Part shown: positions 13,889 to 18,051 of the stretch, piece by piece
Layout: the number at the start of each line of letters is the position of its first letter
How positions within the stretch are numbered: the stretch's first letter is position 1
DNA from: an uncultured Terriglobales bacterium
GTDB taxonomy: Bacteria; Acidobacteriota; Terriglobia; Terriglobales; Acidobacteriaceae
Direction of reading: 5' to 3'
DNA length: 18,051 nt
Assembly (NCBI GenBank): GCA_955652845.1
Contig: CATPBY010000459.1
Coordinates: 1-18,051, forward strand
The notes under the pieces: model-generated
Databases searched by the model: none
Told to the model about the DNA's origin: nothing
The model's input: the letters and a program-made list of their open reading frames with translations, nothing else
Made by a program: the position numbers and the translations under genes

Positions 13889-15295
13889 CTAAACCCTCAC
13901 TCCGAGCACTCGCATTGCTTCTCCCACAATGTATATTGAACCCGTAACGACCACCACGCCTTTCGCTCCAGCAAGCGCGCGTGCCCGTTCCAGCGCAGCG
14001 GAAACATCGCAAGCGTCCTCTATCTCAGTTGCGGTGCGAGCTGCCGCCGCGCGAATTTGGGCTGGCGTGGCTGAACGCGGATTGTCAGCAATTGTAGCGA
14101 TGACCCGTCCTGCCAATGGGAACAGTATTTCAGTGATCTCGCCAATGGCTTTGTCGCGCATAGCACCAAAGATGAAAGTCAGCGGTCGCTCCTCGTAGCA
14201 CGATGACAGTGCCGACCGCAGCGCCCAGGCTCCCGCGGGGTTGTGCGCCACGTCCAGAACATATTCGGGCGAGCCGTCCGTTGGCGAAATAACCTGAAAC
14301 CGCCCAGGCCAACGCGTCTCCCGGATGCCGCGCTCGACCGATTCCGGCGTAATCGAGAATCCCTGCTGGTTCAGTTGGTCCGCTGCGGCAACCGCCAGCG
14401 CAACATTTCGCAATTGATGCCGCCCCACCAGCGGAGTTTCAACCAGGATTTCCTTACCCATCACCTGCAGGGGATAGCGGTAAACCGGACGATGGTCTTT
14501 CTTTGCGTCCTTTGAGCCCCCCGTCGCGTCCTTTGCGGTTAAAGGCACTTCGACGTCAGCACACACCAGATATTGCGCACTGTTAGGCGAAACAGGAGGG
14601 ACATACTGCACCGCGCTGACTCCCCGGGCCCCCAGATCCAGAATCGCATTCCCGATCACATCATTGGCCTGGGGTTGCTGCGGCAACGTCACCACAACTC
14701 CGCCGGACCGGATGATGCCCGCTTTCTCCCGCGCGATTTCGCCCACGGTATTGCCCAAGAATTTCTCATGGTCAAGGGAGATATCGGTTATGACGCTCAC
14801 CAGCGGCTCAATGACGTTAGTGGCATCCAGGCGCCCGCCCATCCCAACTTCGAGCACAGCGATGTCAACCTTCTTCCGCGCAAAGTATTCGAAGGCGATG
14901 GCGGTCAGCATCTCAAAGAAACTGGGATGCCAGGGCAACTCCCCTTCTCCCACGAGACGATCGGCGGTCCGATCCACCAGATCGTGCAGCAATGCAAATT
15001 CGTCGTCGCTGATGTCCTGCCCATTGATGCGAACCCGTTCATTCATCCGCACCAGATGCGGCGAAGTGTAAAGCCCGGTGCGAATACCCGAAGCTTGCAG
15101 GATGGACGCCAGAGTCGCGGCAGTCGAGCCCTTCCCGTTCGTTCCTGCCACCAGCACGCCCGGAAAACGCCATTCAGGATGCTCTATCGCCGCCAGCAGT
15201 ACGCGCATATGAGCCAGATCGAACTTGTGCGACGGAGTCTGCGCCAGTTCATGACCCAAGGCATACATCCGGGCTACGGCGGTTTCGTAAGACAT
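13889..15295 (-). CDS. folC: Bifunctional folylpolyglutamate/dihydrofolate synthase
   Basis: FolC adds glutamate to dihydropteroate and to folates with ATP in the cytoplasm. The 468-residue product starts at ATG 15295 with MSYETAVARMYALG. Motifs: the P-loop GTNGKGST (51-58), TSPHLVRMNERVRING (77-92), the metal/substrate region LEVGMGGRLDATN (148-160), DISLDHEKFLGNTV (171-184), the carbamylated-Lys region EKAGII (190-195), TRWPGRFQV (about 327-335), and the C-terminal domain with DVAHNPA (348-354). It is some 40 residues longer than typical. Part of the surplus is a charged stretch at about 251-270 (KDATGGSKDAKKDHR), encoded by a repeat-like tract. It follows accD by 173 bases, the conserved accD-folC order, and is tightly coupled to plsC. 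Confidence 0.96.
   Translation of the reverse strand: MSYETAVARMYALGHELAQTPSHKFDLAHMRVLLAAIEHPEWRFPGVLVAGTNGKGSTAATLASILQASGIRTGLYTSPHLVRMNERVRINGQDISDDEFALLHDLVDRTADRLVGEGELPWHPSFFEMLTAIAFEYFARKKVDIAVLEVGMGGRLDATNVIEPLVSVITDISLDHEKFLGNTVGEIAREKAGIIRSGGVVVTLPQQPQANDVIGNAILDLGARGVSAVQYVPPVSPNSAQYLVCADVEVPLTAKDATGGSKDAKKDHRPVYRYPLQVMGKEILVETPLVGRHQLRNVALAVAAADQLNQQGFSITPESVERGIRETRWPGRFQVISPTDGSPEYVLDVAHNPAGAWALRSALSSCYEERPLTFIFGAMRDKAIGEITEILFPLAGRVIATIADNPRSATPAQIRAAAARTATEIEDACDVSAALERARALAGAKGVVVVTGSIYIVGEAMRVLGVRV
14505..14535. repeat. Direct 10-bp repeat inside folC
   Basis: GCGTCCTTTG occurs at 14505-14514 and again at 14526-14535, 21 bases apart, with CTTTGCG units beside each copy. 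Read on the minus strand these give AAGGACGC units that encode the KDA...KDAKK stretch of FolC. The wording resembles the CAAAGGACGCAAAGG-type intergenic repeats found in many environmental bacterial genomes. Confidence 0.6.
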
Positions 15296-15468
15296 AGTTG
15301 GAAAAGCGGCTTCAGGCTTCGGCCTTGGCTTCAGCCCGCATCTTTCAGATTACCAATCTGTCCTCAGGGATTCGAGTGGGGACTGTCGAGGCCAGATAAG
15401 CCCTGAAATGGCCGAGCGGAAGGTTTGTCTGAGGTCCAATCTGAAATCAGACGCCTGATGTCAGGCCG

Positions 15469-16314
15469 CTATGCAGCCGCCATAAACTCCAGCGCCCGTG
15501 AGATATAAGTTTTGAGCTGCTTCCGCGGGACCACTGCATCCAGCATGCCGTGCTCCAGGAGAAATTCGCTTCGCTGAAATCCCTGAGGAAGCTTCTGCCG
15601 GATGGTCTGCTCGATCACGCGGGGGCCGGCAAAACCGATAAGCGCACCGGGTTCGGCGATGTTCAGATCACCCAGCATGGCGAAGGATGCGGTCACCCCG
15701 CCGGTGGTCGGGTCGGTGAGCACCGAGATGTAGGGAACCTTGACTTCGTCCAGCCGAGCCAGCGCCGCCGATATCTTCGCCAGTTGCATGAGGCTGACAA
15801 CGCCTTCCATCATGCGTGCACCGCCGGAAGCGGAAATAATGATGATGGGAGTCTTAGTCTCGGTCGCATTCTCGATCGCCCGCGTGATCACCTCGCCTAC
15901 GACAGCCCCCATGCTTCCACCAATGAAGGCATATTCCATGGCGCTGACGATTACCGGCCGCCCGCTGAGCTTACCCCGCGCGTTGATTACTGCGTCCTTC
16001 AGACCAGTATCGGCCTGAGCCTGCCTCAGGCGGGAGGAATAAGCCTTCAAGTCCACGAATTTCAAAGGATCAGTCGAGACCAGGTTGGCGTCAAACACCT
16101 CGTACTCATTATCGTCAAGCAACAGCGCCAATCTACTGCGGGCGTCGATACGGAAATGCTTGTCGCACTTCGGGCAGACATTCAGATTGTCTTCCAGGTC
16201 TTTTTTCCAGATGATCTGCCGGCAATTCTCACACTTCACCCACAGCCCCTCGGTACGAACCTTCTTTTCACCTGAGGTGTCGAGCTCACCGGATTGTCGT
16301 TTGAACCAGGCCAT
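15469..16314 (-). CDS. accD: Acetyl-CoA carboxylase carboxyltransferase subunit beta
   Basis: AccD with AccA transfers the carboxyl group from carboxybiotin to acetyl-CoA, giving malonyl-CoA for fatty-acid synthesis. The 281-residue product matches the family size. The N-terminal zinc ribbon is complete: Cys28-x2-Cys31 and Cys47-x2-Cys50 (CENC and CPKC). The crotonase-type core has MEYAFIGGSMGAVVGE (116-131), the oxyanion-hole motif SASGGARMMEG (151-161), LTDPTTGGVTASFAMLGD (189-206) and FAGPRVIEQT (218-227). It starts at ATG 16314 with a weak ribosome site. It sits 100 bases after cobO, a spacer filled by a long hairpin, and 173 bases before folC. accA is not in the window; the biotin carboxylase at the left edge is about 14 kb away. 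Confidence 0.97.
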   Translation of the reverse strand: MAWFKRQSGELDTSGEKKVRTEGLWVKCENCRQIIWKKDLEDNLNVCPKCDKHFRIDARSRLALLLDDNEYEVFDANLVSTDPLKFVDLKAYSSRLRQAQADTGLKDAVINARGKLSGRPVIVSAMEYAFIGGSMGAVVGEVITRAIENATETKTPIIIISASGGARMMEGVVSLMQLAKISAALARLDEVKVPYISVLTDPTTGGVTASFAMLGDLNIAEPGALIGFAGPRVIEQTIRQKLPQGFQRSEFLLEHGMLDAVVPRKQLKTYISRALEFMAAA

Positions 16315-16339
16315 ATTTTTGCGGTCTATCTTTGGCCCG

Positions 16340-16403
16340 TTTTTGGTCGTTCGTCGTTGGTCACAAAAACCAGCCCGACGACCAGCGACCCAACGACCAA
16401 AAA
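16340..16403. repeat. Long imperfect hairpin between cobO and accD
   Basis: Outer arms TTTTTGGTCGTT (16340-16351) and AACGACCAAAAA (16392-16403) pair perfectly over 12 bp. After a small internal loop, inner arms 16353-16362 and 16380-16389 pair over 10 bp with one G-T wobble, leaving a 17-base loop. GGTCGTT/GTCGTTGGTC units repeat within each arm. No T-run follows the stem in the downstream direction, so a simple terminator is not supported. A dispersed palindromic repeat, or a structured RNA in the accD leader, fits better. Confidence 0.7.
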
Positions 16404-16414
16404 GAAACGGTGCC

Positions 16415-16951
16415 TCAGTATTCTATTCCCCTCTGGGCCAGCACGCCTTTCTGATACGCATGTTTCAACTCCTTCATTTCGGTCACCGTGTCGGCTAGTT
16501 CAACAATTGCCGGATGCGCATTCCTGCCGGTCAGGATAACGTGAACCATTTCCAGTTTTTTCTTCAGGCCCTCCACCACCTTTGCTGGGTCGAGCATGTT
16601 GTAGCTGATCGCGTAGTTGATCTCATCGAGAATGACCAGGTCCCAATCACCTGACTGGATCGCCCGCTCAGCCTCTGCCCACGCCTCCTCTACCATGCGA
16701 ACATCTTCCGCATCAGGCTTCTCGGCGCCTACCTTCACGAAGCCGCGTCCCATCTGCTTCATGACAAATTTGTCGCCAAACGCCTTGACCGCATCCAGTT
16801 CACCATATTGCCAGGAGCCCTTTATAAACTGCAGCATGAGCACCCGCATACCCTGACCAACGGCGCGCAAGCCCGTACCCATGGCCGCGGTGGTTTTACC
16901 CTTGCCCGGTCCGGTATTTACGATAATGAGGCCACGGCGAATGTCCGGCAT
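16415..16951 (-). CDS. cobO: Cob(I)yrinic acid a,c-diamide adenosyltransferase
   Basis: CobO (CobA/BtuR family) transfers adenosyl from ATP to cob(I)alamin or its precursors, making the coenzyme B12 form. The 178-residue product has the family's P-loop GPGKGKTT (14-21), LMLQFIKGSWQYGE (39-52), the Walker B-like DLVILDEINYAI with Asp-Glu, a strongly conserved VILTGRNAHP (about 138-147), and the C-terminal KGVLAQRGIEY. The length is close to the usual 170-200. It starts at ATG 16951 without a visible ribosome site. No other cobalamin genes are near, which suggests salvage or a dispersed pathway. Neighbours (a 53-aa gene, accD) give no functional hint. Either cobO or cobA naming would be defensible. 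Confidence 0.94.
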   Translation of the reverse strand: MPDIRRGLIIVNTGPGKGKTTAAMGTGLRAVGQGMRVLMLQFIKGSWQYGELDAVKAFGDKFVMKQMGRGFVKVGAEKPDAEDVRMVEEAWAEAERAIQSGDWDLVILDEINYAISYNMLDPAKVVEGLKKKLEMVHVILTGRNAHPAIVELADTVTEMKELKHAYQKGVLAQRGIEY

Positions 16952-17103
16952 ATCAGGCGAACCTTCGATTGTACCTGTTCGGAAGGTGCAGCAAGGAGTA
17001 GGACGCCCTAGCGAGAATAATCCATCACCACGAATTGTCGATTTTGAGCGAAGCGAGGAATCCCTAAACGGGCGACATCGCCGATGTGGGGGAAGAGCGT
17101 TGC

Positions 17104-17265
17104 CTAGGGCATCTCAATCACTTGACGCAGGTCTACCTTCTGTTCCGGCATAGGCTTCGAATCTTCCCCCAGCAGCTTTGCCGTGATGCGCAGGGCATCC
17201 ACTTCTTTCTTTACGCGCAGTATTTCCTGTTCTTTGATCCGAAGCACTTCCAGCGGGTTTCTCAT
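17104..17265 (-). CDS. Small conserved-looking charged protein, 53 aa, unknown function
   Basis: I cannot assign a function. The start is ATG 17265, because GAGG lies six bases upstream, a good ribosome site; an upstream start at 17295 would add ten hydrophobic residues and is less likely. The product begins MRNPLEVLRIKEQEILRVKKEVDALRITAKLLGED and ends with a Met/Pro-containing tail (PMPEQKVDLRQVIEMP). Heptad spacing of Leu/Ile/Val with Lys and Glu in the first 35 residues predicts a short coiled coil. There is no Cys, membrane segment or signal. It lies between rlmH and cobO on the same strand, with spacers of about 124 and 152 bases. The clean ribosome site and coherent amphipathic helix argue for a real gene; a role as an oligomerising adaptor is a guess. 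Confidence 0.7.
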   Translation of the reverse strand: MRNPLEVLRIKEQEILRVKKEVDALRITAKLLGEDSKPMPEQKVDLRQVIEMP

Positions 17266-17389
17266 CGCACACCTCGTCAATAGCAGAATGAACACTTTAG
17301 CAAACTTCCGCTAGCCGGCCTACTGTAGTGGAGCCCCCAGCGGGGCTGGAACATCACGAAGGTACACCCCTGATTTTCGGAATCGCCTC

Positions 17390-17833
17390 TCAGTGCCCGA
17401 GATGATAGGGATGGCCTTTGAGGATGGTAAATGCGCGGTAGAGCTGCTCCAGCAGGATGACCCTGGCTAACTCGTGGGCCAGCGTCATCTTACCCAGAGA
17501 GAGCACGAGTGCCGCAGCATCCCGTGCGGCATCCGTGAATCCGTCGGCTGGACCAATCGCGAAAAGCAGAGGCAGAGAATTGCGATCCTGATAATCACCG
17601 ACAAACTTGGCGAACTCTTCAGAAGAAAGCTGCTTCCCATTGGCATCGAGCACAACGAGTGCATGTCGTACCGGGCGGGCGTTCTTATCACACAACATCA
17701 GCAAGGCCGCCTCATCCTTGAGGCTCACTCCCTCAGCCTCAGAGTAACGCGCCAGCCGTTTCAAATAATCGTCCGTGAGCGTCTGAATGGCAGGCTCTCT
17801 GGTCTTCCCAATCCACGCGATTTTGAGCTTCAC
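17390..17833 (-). CDS. rlmH: 23S rRNA (pseudouridine-1915-N3)-methyltransferase RlmH
   Basis: RlmH methylates pseudouridine 1915 in helix 69 of 23S rRNA on assembled ribosomes, using SAM; it is a SPOUT-fold dimer. The 147-residue product is slightly shorter than the usual 155-160. Family marks: the start MKLKIAWIGKT, LVVLDANGKQLSSEEFA, the SAM-loop region LFAIGPADGF (commonly IGGADG), and the C-terminal knot LSLGKMTLAHELARVILLEQLYRAFTILKGHPYH. The tail ends YHLGH where most homologues have YHR or YHK, a small oddity. The start is a GTG at 17833 without a clear ribosome site. It lies downstream of the rsfS end, the standard rsfS-rlmH order. Confidence 0.95.
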   Translation of the reverse strand: MKLKIAWIGKTREPAIQTLTDDYLKRLARYSEAEGVSLKDEAALLMLCDKNARPVRHALVVLDANGKQLSSEEFAKFVGDYQDRNSLPLLFAIGPADGFTDAARDAAALVLSLGKMTLAHELARVILLEQLYRAFTILKGHPYHLGH

Positions 17834-18005
17834 GGCGAAAATTTAACCACAGCACAAATACGTCAAAATTCAGGTCCAGGTACCTGAGGTTTAACCGAAA
17901 CTCGAATTACGCCCGCTTCTTTTTAAGGCTGCGAACCGCAGCCCGCTTTGTCCTGCCGCCCGTTCCGGATAGATCTGCGGGCTCAAGCTTTTTTGCTGAC
18001 TTCCA

Positions 18006-18051
18006 CTACCGCTCCAGATCGTAATAACGGCTCGCTTTTTCCGAGAAAATG
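18006..18051 (-). CDS. rsfS: Ribosomal silencing factor RsfS, C-terminal end only, stopping at an amber codon
   Basis: RsfS binds ribosomal protein L14 and blocks subunit joining in starvation. Only the last 15 codons before a stop are in the window, reading IFSEKASRYYDLER and then TAG (18008-18006). This matches the family's C-terminal segment, which usually runs on as YxLE[RK]LW. Here the Leu position is the stop, and the next codons read WKSAKKLEPADLS, as if the family sequence continued. The same frame stays open for 32 codons to a TAA at 17907 and ends in a Lys/Arg-rich tail (RSLKKKRA). So the gene may have gained a nonsense mutation (TTG to TAG is one step), or the base may be a sequencing error. 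Its place just upstream of rlmH supports the assignment, though the visible piece is short. Confidence 0.65.
   Translation of the reverse strand, partial: IFSEKASRYYDLER

Noticed and set aside
13884..14012. Longer PlsC start at 14012
   Set aside because: It would overlap the folC coding end by 124 bases and adds Cys/Arg-rich residues unlike an acyltransferase; ATG 13883 right after the folC stop is more economical.
14573..15406. 277-codon plus-strand open frame
   Set aside because: It is a shadow of folC; the minus strand has the P-loop and ligase motifs.
15296..15468. Short palindrome CAGATT-ACC-AATCTG between folC and accD
   Set aside because: A 6-bp AT-containing stem with no run of T is not distinguishable from chance.
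16340..16403. Intrinsic terminator for cobO
   Set aside because: The stem is long, but the downstream side in the transcript is an A-run, not a T-run, so it does not fit the rho-independent pattern.
17296..17389. Hairpin AGCCCC/GGGGCT downstream of rlmH as a terminator
   Set aside because: The stem is only 6 bp with a short loop and no T-run; it is too weak to list as a feature.

Overview
This window looks like a chromosomal housekeeping segment from an Acidobacteriota genome, most likely a Terriglobia/Koribacter-type soil lineage. That placement is inference. It rests on moderately high GC, many genes without clear Shine-Dalgarno sites, the make-up of the TonB-ExbB-ExbD-ExbD-TPR cassette, an enlarged SecF, and dispersed repeat-like motifs of a kind I associate with such genomes. 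No phage, plasmid, CRISPR or defence locus is visible.

All but one or two genes lie on the minus strand, so transcription runs right to left. From the right edge: the C-terminal end of rsfS (ribosome silencing factor, with an amber codon inside its conserved tail), rlmH (23S rRNA methyltransferase), a 53-residue protein of unknown function, cobO (cobalamin adenosyltransferase), accD (acetyl-CoA carboxylase beta), folC and plsC. plsC meets a plus-strand five-helix membrane protein tail to tail with a 4-base overlap. Next come thrS, a 345-base gap holding a broken REP-associated transposase, and the classic tgt-yajC-secD-secF block. A TonB energy-transduction cassette follows (tonB, exbB, two exbD genes, a TPR lipoprotein), closed by a strong hairpin terminator. 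The left end has a 487-base gap with one doubtful plus-strand reading frame, then the biotin carboxylase subunit of an acyl-CoA carboxylase, which runs off the window.

Functionally, YajC-SecD-SecF drive late steps of protein export. TonB-ExbB-ExbD use the proton gradient to energise outer-membrane transporters. The biotin carboxylase, AccD and PlsC feed fatty-acid and phospholipid synthesis; FolC makes polyglutamylated folates; Tgt, ThrS, RlmH and RsfS serve tRNA and ribosome biology.

I found no clearly new multi-gene system. The observations most worth following are the amber codon in rsfS, the decayed transposase between tgt and thrS, a repeat-like tract absorbed in frame into folC, a long imperfect hairpin between cobO and accD, a GC-rich hairpin between exbB and the first exbD, and two uncharacterised proteins (53 and 185 residues).
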